The notes below the pieces were generated by a model. That model was not told where the DNA came from. It searched no databases and saw only the letters and a program-made list of their open reading frames with translations. Shown piece by piece: positions 10,347 through 22,800 of a DNA stretch of 64,000 nt (its first letter is position 1; each line of letters starts with the position of its first letter). The stretch lies in assembly GCA_024704765.1 (NCBI GenBank), contig JAKMXF010000111.1, positions 1,194,619 to 1,258,618 of the forward strand, in the 5' to 3' direction. Made by a program: the position numbers and the translations under genes. Source of the stretch: Oopsacas minuta. Its lineage: Eukaryota > Porifera > Hexactinellida > Lyssacinosida > Leucopsacidae.

Positions 10347-11620
10347 ATGTATATATGTGATAATACTTTATATATCAATTTTTTCATAGAGATTATTTCT
10401 AAACCATCTCACAAATCCCTTTCTGCAAGTTCCTTCTCTCTCTCAGGAGATGATACCAATCCAAATCTCAAAACTTCTCTTTCAAGTGAAAGTGAAAGTG
10501 AATTTTACCTTCGAAATGCAACCCAATCACTATCAAATTCAGATAATAATATATCTGACAAGTCTCCTAGCACACAGTTAGAACTTAACATTGAAAAAAT
10601 CTCTCCTGATAAAATTAACTCTTCTAATTTATCTCTTCTCTCACGATTTAGGAAAATGCCTAAAATGAGTACAGTAGTGAATTCTACTAAAAATCAACAG
10701 GATTGCCTTAATCTCGACCCTACTTCTCCCTTAAAGCTCTGTCTAAAACAAGAGCCGCGTATACCCTTTGCTCCTTTGCACCCCCCTCAACGTCTGCGAA
10801 GACTAAATGTGTTGAATCAGGACGAAGTGCCACCAGAAGTGGAACACACAATATCAAACGTTTTTGGAGATTTCATCAATACAGATATGCTTCCTGTCCT
10901 ACGCTGTATATTAACATTCAATAATTACAGGCATCAAGGAGAACGATATAACAGAATAATATCTCCTTACATAGAAAAATCTATATCAATGCCTCTACGT
11001 CTAAAAAATGTAAACTATACTCTCAAAATAACGCCAATCAAGCACTTGACAACTTCACAACCAATCAAATCTAACCTCTCTCCTAGTCAATTAATGTTAC
11101 ATAGAAGAGCTAAGTCTACGTCAAATCGTAGTACTATCACTTCTTTTCATAGCACAAACAAATATATTCAACCGAAGAGATCTAATGATAATTGTCCTAT
11201 TAAGCTGTTAGAGACTTCTCATACGAAGATGAAAACATTTCCAGAGAAATTTCTCTATCTGTTAGACCTACTGTAAATAGATTTAAAAATAGTGACGTCA
11301 GAAATTCAACATTTATTCCTATTAAACTCTTAGAAACGTCAGCTGATAAAGATATTCTGCTCCGTGAAAGAGGCGAAAATACTCCAATAAGAATATCACC
11401 TCTTAAATGTAACATCAGACTACTAGACACTACATTACCAACTGTTAAACCTGATAAACTTGCTTCTGGTTCTAAGTCAAACTGCCTAAACTTAGAATCG
11501 AGACCTTTTGAACTTTTCCCTCTGTCAAACTCTACCCCTACTAAACGTACATTTTCAAAAATGAATGATGTTAAACTCTCTAAAAGAGTTAGACTAGATT
11601 ATGATAATTATAAAATTTAG
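10347..11620 (+). pseudogene. unidentified Ser/Asn-rich protein with a frame break
   Basis: An open frame from 10347 runs to a stop at 11276. From about 11212 the sequence continues as sensible coding in another frame down to TAG at 11618-11620. The switch falls just after the motif PIKLLETS, and the continuation contains IPIKLLETS again about 35 residues later, then the related IRLLDTT. This supports one missing base near 11212-11220. The whole product would be about 420 residues, Ser/Asn-rich and disordered in its first half, basic at the end (KLSKRVRLDYD). A splice acceptor (TTTTTCATAG) near 10389 means the first residues may be intronic and an upstream exon may exist. I do not recognise the family. 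It could be a recent pseudogene, a sequencing error or a frameshifted gene. Confidence 0.45.
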
Positions 11621-11700
11621 AAATCTAAAGCACCTTATAAATCACGTAAAATCTCTTCTAAACAAGTAAGTTATTTAGGAATAGGTTGTTACTTTATTTC

Positions 11701-11912
11701 AAGGTTGAAACCGATCGAACCGAATATCAGTATTCATGAATAGTTGCTTAACCGAATAGAGATATTATTCAGTTACATCAACCGAATACTGATAATATTC
11801 GGTTTGGACCGACGAATATCGAATACTGATATTCGGTTGGTAACCGAATATTGAACTATTCGCCAAATATTGTTCGGTTGAACCGAATATTGAACTATTT
11901 GGTTGCAACCTT
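11701..11912. repeat. MITE-like element made of ACCGAATAT units
   Basis: The 212-bp element begins AAGGTTGAAACC and ends GGTTGCAACCTT, a terminal inverted repeat. Between them are at least six copies of an ACCGAATA(T)-type motif in both orientations. Copies with the same left end lie at about 15789 and 25920, at equivalent points of the duplicated units, with a weaker match near 37446. Confidence 0.7.
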
Positions 11913-12414
11913 ACTTTATTTATTTTCATTATCAACATATAATGGTTCTCTCATTGAAATTATCAATCAGCCATTAATAGTTCATTTGTTTTCCATGTTA
12001 TCAGATAGATAGCTAAATATTTATAGACATCAGAGAGTAGATTCTCTAATAGTCTACCTGAGTACAGTAAAACGTATATCCTCACATTGCAGTCAAATGG
12101 TCCAGTAACTTTGAAATCCAGAAATTGTGTGTAGCGAGAGCTGAATGAATATTCAATTGATGTTAACACTCCAAACCAATTTCACCGTATGGATCCTTTA
12201 AAATGACACGTACTGTAATATTCCCTAATTTTGACACCCTCCCTCACTTCCCTGTGTGACTTTACGTGGCGTTTGAACAGCATCTCGATATCTATGTGTT
12301 CAATTTTACCTATTTAGACATGAAAAAGCTCCACACTTCTTTTAAGAATTAAGATTACTTTCATTGGTTCGTAATATTAGCTTAGAAATCAGATTATTAT
12401 ACATTCAATTCGTT
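11913..12414. other. intergenic upstream of eIF1A
   Basis: A minus-strand open stretch (11963..12169) is preceded by a second in-phase-like stretch in a different frame. I could not link it to a family or to splice sites, so it is not called as a gene. Confidence 0.35.
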
Positions 12415-12849
12415 ATGCCTAAGAACAAAGGTAAAGGAGGTAAGAACCGTAGACGTGGAAAGAACGAGAATGATTATGAGAAGCGAGAGCTTGTATTCAA
12501 AGAGGATGGACAGGAGTATGGTCAGGTTGTCAAGATGTTAGGTACTGGTCATGTAGAGGCTCTCTGCTTTGATGGAGTCACGAGGGTGTGTCACATACGA
12601 GGTAAGATGAGAAAGAAAGTCTGGATCAATCAATCTGACGTAATACTTATCGGACTAAGAGACTACCAGGATGGGAAAGGTGACGTCATCCTGAAATATA
12701 CTCCAGACGAAGCTAGGAACCTGAAAGCTTACGGGGAGTTACCAGACACTGCAGAAGTAGGCGGTTCCAAACAGGTGGAAGGAGATGAACAAATCTTTTT
12801 CGGAGATAATCTGGATGATGATTACGACGATGACGATGAAACTATTTGA
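12415..12849 (+). CDS. EIF1A: eukaryotic translation initiation factor 1A
   Basis: eIF1A binds the 40S A site, promotes scanning and start-codon selection with eIF1, and helps recruit the ternary complex. The product has 144 residues, the same as human EIF1AX, in one exon. The N-terminal basic tail starts [19 protein letters not shown]. The OB fold follows ([14 protein letters not shown] near 34, then [15 protein letters not shown] near 62). The C-terminal acidic tail ends DDDETI. An in-frame upstream codon exists, but the ATG at 12415 matches the invariant family N-terminus. It is intact. Confidence 0.98.
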   Translation: MPKNKGKGGKNRRRGKNENDYEKRELVFKEDGQEYGQVVKMLGTGHVEALCFDGVTRVCHIRGKMRKKVWINQSDVILIGLRDYQDGKGDVILKYTPDEARNLKAYGELPDTAEVGGSKQVEGDEQIFFGDNLDDDYDDDDETI

Positions 12850-13156
12850 GGAGTTACCCTCTCATCTCCTAAAAGCTGTATTGTTGTATAGTAAGAATTA
12901 TTTCCTTGACACAGCAGCTCTTTCTGCTGTAGCCCAACTAACTAACTGACAACATATGAGCATGCTAATATTGTACAATTAGGCCTAGTATCTATTAATG
13001 GATATGTTACCTGTAGCTGTAGGAACATATTAAATGTTAATTAATAGATCTCACATATTTGTATACATGATACACGGGAATTCTCTGAGTATAGCAAATA
13101 CAACAGTTTTATGTCATTAGTATATAGATGTCTAGTTAGAATATTCTAATTGTTTG

Positions 13157-15155
13157 ATGGATAAAATACCCAGCAAATTTACTCTTCCTTCCTCACGTCC
13201 ACCTAAACATATTGAAACTTCGAAGCTAGCAATTAACTCAAAACAATCACGAGATTATTCCCCTCTCCCGTGGAACCATTGCTTCTCTCAGCAGTTAGAC
13301 ATTAGGACAAGTGATACAGATATATTTCATGTGTACACACTAGGTACAGAGGGTCCTGTTGTCCTTCTTCTGCATGGAGGTGGTCACTCAGCCCTCTCTT
13401 GGTCCTTACTAGCAGAGAACTTAGTAGAGAGTGTAAATTGTCGCGTTTTGGCTCTAGACTCTAGAGGACATGGAGGTACGTCCACTAGGGATGATTGTGA
13501 CCTCTCATGGCAGAGACAGGTACAAGATGCTGCTGACGTGTTTAATAAGATGTATGTACATCAAGGTATCGCTATGTTATTATATTAAATTGTTAAGTAC
13601 ATGTGCCAGTTTAGTGTATTAATGGTAGGACGAATTGTTCCCACCTAGACATATTTTGAGGGCACTTTCACCCACTTCTTTGCAATTTTAGCATTTAATA
13701 CTAGTACATAGGAAGCACACTAAAAGGACTTTAGTTTTCGAGATTTGGCCTTGCATGCAAGATGGTTGAACCACATCTAATTGTGGCATAAGCAATAGAT
13801 ATTCACCGAATACTGGTGGGAAATGTGTGATTTTAAGGCGTCAAAAAGTGCTAAAATCTCGTTTTGGTGCGGGAATTGGTTAAAACGAAGTGGTAAAATT
13901 TTAGTCTTCCTTTTCACTACGAACGTAACACTTCGGCCGTAATCGGTTAATGGATATACTGTAAGCAACATTATACCAGCTGATACAAATACGTACAATC
14001 AACTCATATTATATGACTTATATCGAACACGAATATATCGAATTCTGAAATCGTACAAATTCCCAAACTGTCAAAGTAACATATATTCATCGGTTATAGT
14101 GACCTACACTTATATCGAAGTGAGGAATTATCGCGGTCACTTGAGCTTCGATATAATGGGATTTGACTGTATATTATGAGATGAATGTATAGATGATACA
14201 CCAGCTCCTCCAGTAGTAATTGTGGGACACAGTATGGGAGGAGCTATAGCAGTACGTCTATCTCAGGAGAGATTGCTGACGTCACAAGCAGGGCTCGTAG
14301 TGATAGACGTAGTAGAAGGTACTGCTATGGATGCGCTAGGATATGTACATAGTTTCTTAAGAGGTCGTCCTAAAGTATTCAAGTCTGTAGATGAGGCTAT
14401 AGAGTGGACAGTGAGGAGCGGACAGATTAAGAACCTGTTGTCTGCTCGTATATCAGTACCTGGAGTTATTAGCCCTATTAAAATAGAAGAGGTGATTATA
14501 TTTAATCCAGAAATTTTCCGCACGTTTAGACATATTTGAGTACACACATACGCACCTATAAATATTTTTCTATCACTGGGGACGTATAATTTAATTAACA
14601 ATTTTTGCGTGACCTGCTCAACTGAACAATTCAGAACAACTACACTACCAATCCTGGATAGTCCATCATACACAATGAAAATTTGTTGCATTTAACAAAT
14701 TTACTATCAAAATTCGAAATTAATTTCCCTGCAAGGGCTTTACTTATATGATTTGTATTTATCATCAGGTATTTGGTGACAATAATATTGTTACTACAGA
14801 TATTCCTGAACCTACACACTCTATAGATACAGGTGCTACACCTGTATCTAATGTTACAAACAACAATGGATATACTTGGAGAATAGACTTAGCAACCACA
14901 GAGTCACATTGGAAAGGATGGTTCCAAGGCCTCTCCTCCCTCTTCCTCTCTTCTCTTGTACCTAAGGTTCTTATTCTAGCTGGTACAGATCGGTTAGATA
15001 AGGAACTTACTCTAGGACAGATACAAGGGAAGTATCAATTCAATGTATTACCTAAGTGTGGTCACATTGTGCATGAAGATGCTCCTAGTAATGTAGCTGA
15101 TATTATAGGGGACTTCTTAGTTAGATTTAAACTTGCTTGCAAGAATACTCACTAA
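13157..15155 (+). CDS. PPME1: protein phosphatase methylesterase 1, three exons
   Basis: PPME1 is the alpha/beta-hydrolase that removes the C-terminal methyl ester from the PP2A catalytic subunit. Exons 13157..13565, 14193..14491 and 14769..15155 join through GT-AG introns of 627 and 277 bp to give 364 residues (human 386). The N-terminus carries the conserved PSSRPP. HGGGHSALSW forms the oxyanion region. The nucleophile elbow is GHSMGG with Ser150. IDVVEGTAMDAL holds the acidic residue, and CGHIVHED near 334 holds the His. The Glu-rich acidic insert of vertebrate PPME1 is replaced by a shorter linker at the exon 2/3 join. No lesion is seen. Confidence 0.93.
14110..14156. repeat. hairpin in PPME1 intron 1
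   Basis: TTATATCGAAG at 14110 and CTTCGATATAA ending at 14156 form an 11-bp inverted repeat. The right flank reads ATGGGATTTGACTGTA, a sequence style shared by short interspersed elements elsewhere in the window. It ends 36 bp before the exon 2 acceptor. Confidence 0.6.
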
Positions 15156-15530
15156 TTTAAACCTTTGATTATACTAAATATACACGTATGTAGTTTGTAA
15201 ATATTTATTGCAACGTAATGTTATACTTTTCGTTTACAGCAGATCTGTTAATATATAATAGAGTCATCGGTCAAATTGTCAAGGTCAGAACGAAACCATG
15301 CATGTGTTAATTAAACATCGCCGGTTAATCTTGTCAACACCTTTATTCTGCTTAATAGGGAAAATGACCTTGGTATTGAATACATGTTTCTAACAATCGT
15401 GTAGTCTCTAAAGAGCCATATTATCTAACGAATCATTTGTATGTTATCTGACGCTTTCTAGTTTTGTTCTCTAATGTAATAATCCATGTTAAATATACGT
15501 AATAGATTTCTAGAAAAGCTCTGCATAATA
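15156..15530. repeat. spacer with a decayed copy of the AATCGGGCC repeat
   Basis: The stretch near 15262-15380 (GGTCAAATTGTCAAGG, then CCGGTTAATCTTGTCAACAC) resembles the clearer copy at 56160-56330 and part of 36325-36425. Nothing coding is seen. The rest should contain the promoter of the SAM-vWA-U-box gene. Confidence 0.5.
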
Positions 15531-18500
15531 ATGGAATCATCAGATATTATTTTCCTATTTCTAAAGAAGATGAGACTAGAGAAATATTATTCTAAATTTA
15601 CTTCTAATTCTTATTTCAATATAAAATCTATTGAAGATTGTAAATATGTACTTTCTAATTTAAACTATTTGGAAGAGATTGGCTTATCATCTGCTGAAGT
15701 TAATCGGTTCAAAAGGCTTTATGAAAAGGCTTTTAAGGTGAGTATTGAGTATGTATAAGTAATCCTTAATCTTATATTTAGTCCTTTGCAAGGTTGAAAC
15801 CGCTCGAACCAAGTATCAGTATTCATGAATAGCTTACTTAGCAATACTGAGATTAATCCTCTTAGATGTTCACAGGTTTACCCAGCCGAATACTATATTG
15901 TTCAGTTGAACTCAATATTGAATTTATCATTGTAATATTGGTTATTTGTTATTGTTACGTTTAACATTAGGAAAGTAAAGAAGAGTATGAGACCCAAATT
16001 TCAGAGAAGAAAGTTACTATTAAGTCACAACCCCTGTTAACTCAACCCTCCACTGAAGGTAGCATTAAAGGTGTTCAGATACAACAGAAGTTAGAAATTA
16101 TACAAAAAGATCCTATTTCTATTAGCTATAAATATCTAAATATTGATGGTATTAAATCAGCCAAAATTCGAAATGAATTAATTGATTCTTCTGAATGGAA
16201 GTCTTTAAGATATTTTGAGTTAGTAACAATATTTTACAAATTATTTCAAAACATTTTACTGTTCCTGAGTGTACAAGCATTGAAATTTATCACAGAACTG
16301 GATATCCAATGGTTACAAGTCCAAATGATTATTTTAAATTAGTTCAAGAATTTTGTGAAGAAGATTTTAAATTTGTTTTTATTTTACCTAAAAGGCTTTT
16401 CAAATATAATTTTAATCCATCAAGCCCGAATAAACGTAGATCAACTTATACCCATTACCAATCATATCTTATTCAAATATCCCATCAAGATTCTCGATCA
16501 AAATATGAAATCAGAATATTCTCCAGTGCAACTATTCTACGTGTTGATGAGTTAAAGTTTGAATGTTCTAAGAAATTCCACTTACCATACTCCTCCATTT
16601 CAATCAATCTTAGACTTCCTGACCAAGGTGGTATGGAATATAACTCAGAAGATAATACAAGTATCACCATTGACAACATATTGAATGGAGATTTCAAATT
16701 GTATGTAAGTGTTGGTGAGTATTTTTGGGAACCAAATTATTTTAACAGTTTCAAGTTTGATTATTATTTTCCTATTACTGAACTTACTCCTGACACACTA
16801 ATCTATACCAATATATATTTACTATTCCTTGCCAGAGAAGCTCATTTGAAGAGTTCATTAGATATATTTACCAGTTGTTTAGGTCTGCTACAGAAGATTT
16901 CTTGCTCCCCTCCTCTAGTTTATTCATTGAGGTTACTCTTTAATCAAAAACCTATTACACTCCCTCATAAGATTGCAATAATTGAAGGATTGATTACTAC
17001 TATAATGATGTTAGATAGAAGTATGAAACAATTTGATTTCTCTTGTCTATGGTGTTATCTGAAACAAAATACGAATTCATCATATTTTAAAAGTGAACAG
17101 TATGAAAAAGGTAGCACTAATGACATTTTACACAAAGAAATTAATCTTGATAACTATAGAGAGACTCCGCACATCAAGTATGATTATACTTCATTCAGAC
17201 GGGAATTTTTCAATTCTGAATCTACCTTTTTCATTTTTCAACACCCTATTGATATATATCGGAATTATCTGATGAGTCAGCACTGTAATGGGTTAACTAC
17301 GATACGATATCAGGAACTATTAATACCTTGTGTATTCTTTGGTTGTTCTATGAAGTCTGATAAACTAATGCTTGACTATTATTCCCCTTATCATGGGTTA
17401 ATACCATTTAATTCTTTTAAAGTTGACTCACCTTGCGAGCTTGAAATCAACGATTATTCTAAGATTTTAGTTATTTTAGATATTAGCAATGATATGAACA
17501 ATACATTAGATGGTTTTAATTACTTCCCGGATACTATCTCTAAAGACAATGTATTCTATCAACTGGATACAGCTCTCTTCTTGATTGAGATTATTATAGA
17601 TACATTAATTAGTAAGAATTTAGAATATTTATTGGGAATAACTTTAGTGTCCAATGACCATGGATTTGAAAATGGATATTTGGTATTTCAGGATTTGACA
17701 CCTGATTATGATTTTACTATTCAAGAATTACGAAAATGGATTCGAACTACTACCCCTGAAATACCCACAAAAGAACGTTCTTCACAAGGAGGTATATGTG
17801 GTGCTCTTATTATTATTTGGCGAAGAAATATAATAATACAGAACTATTTATCTTTACTAACCATAAACATATTGAACGTTTCTATGGAAGTAATGTCCAT
17901 CGTATCGAAACGGATATCTTGATGACGTCATATTGTGTAAACACTATTGTGTTTGGGGGATTAGGTGTGAGGCTGGAACCTTTATGTAAGAAATCACAAG
18001 GATCTTTAATTAGTGGAAATTCTTTCTTCAGTAAGTCTGCCAGAGATTCGAAAGACCCTATGTATTACTTCTGTCAATTCCGAGAATACGTTAATCTTAC
18101 CAGAGAGTTACTTACTGGTACGTCAAATCCTGATCAGCTGACTAGTTTTAAAGATGTTCAAATCCACTACAAGAATCATTTATCAAAAGCAGATGATTCT
18201 ATTAAAATATTACAAAACAAGCATTTATCCTCCAATCCACAATATCGACTAATGCCATCTATCCTACACACTATTTCTCAATATTTGAGTAATCCTAATC
18301 CTTTTGTATTTATCTACTCAGTAGATAACGATGTAACAAATTGGTTGTTAATCTTAAAGTTTCCCCCCAATTCTGTTCTATTCGGTTCTGATCATATTAT
18401 TTCTCTAACATTTTCCAAGCATTATTTATATCAACCTCCCATCTTTAAATTCCTTACTCCCATTCTACATCCTAATATCTATACAAATGGTAAAATATGT

Positions 18501-18986
18501 CATCCAATTCTACTAGAAGATTATGATCCTAACACAACTACTTTGAAGATAATTATTGATTCAATCCATTCTATGCTATGTAAACCAATTAGAACTCATG
18601 TTATCAATAGAGCTATTGGAGAACTATTTTTACTCGGCACTACTCTATATAAATTGCAGATTATATCAGTTATCGAAATAGTTTGTATGAATAGTCTTCC
18701 TCGCAGACAACAGGAAAAATCTCTGAATATTACATTGACTACCTCTGCTGTAACTCCACCAAAGTATTTACTCTGTCCTCTAACTAAAGAACTATATCAA
18801 AATCCTGTTATATCTCCTGATGGAAACACTTTTGAAAGAAGTGCTATCTTAGAAAGTTTGAAAATTTCCCAGACAGATCCCATCTCCAATAACCCGTTGA
18901 CTGAGGAATTCTTATTTCCAAACTATGCTATTGCTGATTGTGTTGTAAAATATAAAATGAACTGTGTTAAATATTCTCCAGTGTGA
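15531..18986 (+). pseudogene. SAM-Ubl-Ubl-vWA-UBC-U-box protein, + strand paralogue, unit A (two frame breaks)
   Basis: Exon 1 (15531..15737, 207 nt, phase 0) encodes a SAM domain (LKKMRLEKYYSKF ... LEEIGLSSAEVNRFKRLYEKAFK). Exon 2 starts at 15972. It encodes two ubiquitin-like segments, a helical core (PLVYSLRLLFNQKPITLPHK), a vWA-like domain with a degenerate metal site (ILDISNDM in place of DxSxS), a UBC/E2 domain with HPNIYTNGKICHPIL (Cys codon 18498-18500), and a C-terminal U-box (LLCPLTKELYQNPVISPDG). Comparison with unit B shows one missing A near 16246-16251 and one missing base near 17807-17811. An alternative upstream ATG at 15486 is possible, but 15531 gives the same SAM exon length as the paralogue. 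It is either a pseudogene or an assembly indel case. The gene converges on its paralogue. Confidence 0.75.
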
Positions 18987-18989
18987 GTA

Positions 18990-19035
18990 TATATGTATAT
19001 ATGTATATTTGTATATTTGTATATTTGTATATCTT
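18990..19035. repeat. GTATAT/GTATTT microsatellite
   Basis: Short tandem units of TATATGTATAT and TTTGTATA follow the stop of the + strand gene. A related run lies at the equivalent point of unit B (28695-28750). Confidence 0.7.
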
Positions 19036-19827
19036 CTAATTTACCAATTTGTTAATGGCTTGCTATTTTGAATATTTATTGAGTTAATATTTTTTATAGA
19101 TTTTATCCTTTGAATTAACATTTATACGTTGTTATGTTTGACATATTTGTTCTTGCCTCAAAATGGTTCAGACCGGAACTCATCATGATTTCTTCATTTG
19201 ACATACTTGTGACTCCTGTGTCAAAGGGAATATTGTTACCCCGAACATTATTCACTAGTGAATGATGTTTAGGTAGCATCATTTCCTAGGAAACCCTGTT
19301 TCTCCGAGTGTTTCTCCTTGCACACTTAGGAACACGTAAGCGCCACCCTCGCAGGGCCAAGATCCAACGATGATCCAATGAAGTCCAATTCAATCACCAA
19401 AATAGTGAGTTAGAAACACACTTCGCAACACATGCGCGGGTCAAGGAAACGTGAGGTATTCCGTAATCATAATCAGACGTCCTCTGGTTATGCATAGGGA
19501 CCTACGGTTAATTGCTATTTATAATATAGATTATTTCACTATGAATTATACTTACTTAAAATCAACTATAACGTGCCAACCTGAGGGAAGAAGATTCTCC
19601 ATTATTTTTTCGGGTAGTTAAAGATTTCTCAATCGTCTTTCCTGACAAACAAACCCATAAACATAATCACTCAATAGTTATACACCAAAATTATACGTAC
19701 ATAAAGAGCTAATAGAGTTCAATCACACATCGTATCAACCTATATCTAAAGCACTACTGTTGTAAATATCAAATCTTAACTAAACTTGCATGCATATTCT
19801 AAATAAATAATAGAATCTTTGATCTGT
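19036..19827. other. convergent spacer between the two paralogues, unit A
   Basis: This is the shared 3' spacer of the + and - genes. It contains a near-perfect 26-bp palindrome at 19244-19269 (core CATTCACTAGTGAATG) that is also present in unit B near 28970. No coding potential is seen. Confidence 0.55.
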
Positions 19828-22800
19828 TCATAGATCGGATAGCTTTGAGCGAAACTCTTCGATACCTTCTAGGACTGCATAGTTAGGAACAAGTTGTTCC
19901 TTTGTTAACGACTTGAATGAGAAAGGATCTTGATTAGCAACAGTTTCAAGGTACTCTTCAATTGCTTCTTTTTCATAAGTATAACCATGGCTAGTAATAA
20001 CTGGTTCTCTGAAAAGATTAAGAGTTAACGGGCAAGTAAACTGCCTATGATAACAATTTTTGATATCAGGATTACCCCCAAGTATCTCAATACGAACATC
20101 TATTTTAGTTTTGTTTCTTGCGTGTGTTTGTGTGAAATTTCTCGCCTCCCTCTCATACTCCTGTTTATTTGAGCTAAGCAAAGCAGCCTTGTAGCTATCC
20201 AGTGGATCATCTGGAGTAGCTTCAAGAAGTAATCCGTACACGTGATCTAATAACTCTCTAATCTTTTTCTCTGGAGAGTAGAAATTATCTAGGACCTTAT
20301 GACATATCCTCCCAGCACTGTTAATATTACAATGATATATAGGAGTGATGAATCTTATATTTGGAGCTTTGTTTGGATAATCTTTTGTAAATTCTATGTA
20401 TAAACAGAATATTCCATCTTCATATGGAGTTCCTTTTGGAGCTTCTAACATCAAGTGCCAGAAGTCAACAGCATCACTACATGGAAATATTTCAAAGTCT
20501 GGATGAGGATTTGTTTGTAGATAAGCTAGCTCTTTAATTATCCTCTTTGTAACTTCAGCACTAACTTGTGAAGATAGTATTTTATGCATTACCGCATTTG
20601 CTAAGCATTTTTGGGATGTTTGAAATGTGCTTGCCAGCTTGTCTGGGTGTCTGAATTCTGGATTAGTATCAAATGGAATTAATAGAGATTCTTCAATACT
20701 ACTATCCAAGTGATTCTTATATTTTCTACAAGCTAAATTTAACATTGTTTCAAATTCGAATATGTTTGATAGTTCCTTTTGGTCCTTTGGTTGAAATGAC
20801 AATCCACCTGATATTTTGGCTATAGCATGGGTATTAACTCTACCTCCACATAGCAACACGCTATCCATCACTATATTGTTGCTTATCAGAGAGTTTGATG
20901 CATTACTAGGTGATGTTTTGGATGCATTATCACCACCATCTCGTTAAACATAATATTCTTGCTTTTAGGGTATTAGGGAAACTGTGTTTCGATTTGAAGG
21001 AGTTAATATACTCAATGGTAAAGATAATAGCATCATAAATCGCGGTACTACCTTTGTTTGGGAATGATCTAATCTCTTTAGAAAAGTGTCTGAATGACTC
21101 AGTTAACTCTAATTCCAATTTAGATGTACCTCCAAATATCACTAATCCAATCATGTTTTTATAATTATAAGCTGTAGTACGATTACAGAACTGTTCAAAT
21201 CCAGTCATTGCTAGTTCATACTTGGATTTGCTTGCGAAATATTGTGAATCCATTGACCTACTTGTATCCAATACCACCATTATGATTTCTTCTATTTCAT
21301 TTAGTGGACGAGTTATAGTTGTGAAATCTACAGTTGTGTTTGTAGCTATAGTATCCGAGCCTTTTAGTAGTTTAGCATACTGAGGGTGATTCCCCTTTCT
21401 TAATGTTTCATCTAAATCATCAGCATCAAAATTGAAAGTATTTCCTCCTAGAGGATCAAATCCTTCATAAGATTTACTATCATCCTTACTACCTCCAATA
21501 TAGTTACAAACCATTCCATTTTCACCAAGAATCATACAAGGAACTGGACAAGTATGATCTTTAAGAGCTAAGGGCAATTGAATGCAGAGAAATTTCATTT
21601 CTAAACATTTTGTTATAATAGTGTTCCATTCTCTTGTTAAATCAACTTCATTGATTACCATAGCTTTTTCTTTCCATATCTGAGCCTCAAAGCCTGAGAA
21701 GCATTTGATTATCCTGACATATTCTGGAAGAGGTTCGAACATTTCGTTGTTAATTTTTCCAGTATAATTTGCTTTGTCAACTATGTGAGGAATTCCTTCA
21801 CTATCCATCACTCTTTTAGGATCTCTCATGCGATTATTCTTAATGGTACAGCAAAGATTGAAATCTGAATATTCCTCTGTTCTGCTGCTATGATATTCTT
21901 TTGCAAATTCAATGAAGTAAGCCCAAAAATTGATGGATTCTTCTAGGATTTGCTTCTCTTGAATGGTAATGGAGCTATTAACATCTCCTTTTAGCTGTTT
22001 CGGTCCTATTGACTTATATACCAACATCAGTACCTCTTGAATAGCAACTCTGTGTGGTAGAGTTAAACATTCTTTATTGAATAATAGTTTTAGTGCATGG
22101 ATTAATGGAGCACATCCTGTAATGCTTCTAATATGGCCAAGAACATTGGTTCGAATATTTAACGACTGTTTTCTAATCCATATGGAAAGTGTGTAGAGCG
22201 AAGCGAAAAACAAACTTTTTCCATAAACTGTTTGAGAATCATTCCATGAAGCTAAACATGCACTAGCAAAGAAATTCTGATCCCAGGATGATAACCAAAA
22301 TTCACTTTCTGGTATTATCTCTATCACAGATTGATCTTTAATATCATACTCTGTCAAAAGTTTTTCTTTATTTTCGAGTTTGATTTCCTTATCCTTAGAG
22401 ATAACTTCTAATTTGAAACATGTTGGTGGGAGAGATGTCATTTGATGAATGATATTCGTTAGTTCCTTCACTTTTACTTTCTTACAGTTAATACCAACAG
22501 GTATCGGTCCAAATCCTACCTCCTTAGCTCGAATATATATTACATCTTCTTTTTCATTTACCCTTTCGTTACCGACTTATTTATACTTGAAACTTTTTCA
22601 TCGGTTTCTGTGAATATTTTAGGTCTGGGTATCGCGTATAGTACAATTGTGTCATACGTCTCAAGACACCAATCACTCAACTTAGAAATATAACAAGATG
22701 GATTAATTGCTAGAGGATATCCTTCACGAGTATAGAGTTCTATTGTAAGCTTGTTTCCCAATTTTGTGTTCTTGTTCACAAATCATGTTAACCAAATCAA

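Noticed and set aside
11963-12240. Possible minus-strand exon pair upstream of eIF1A, with a frame change near 12167
   Set aside because: The two open stretches do not join in frame, no family was recognised and no clear splice sites were found.
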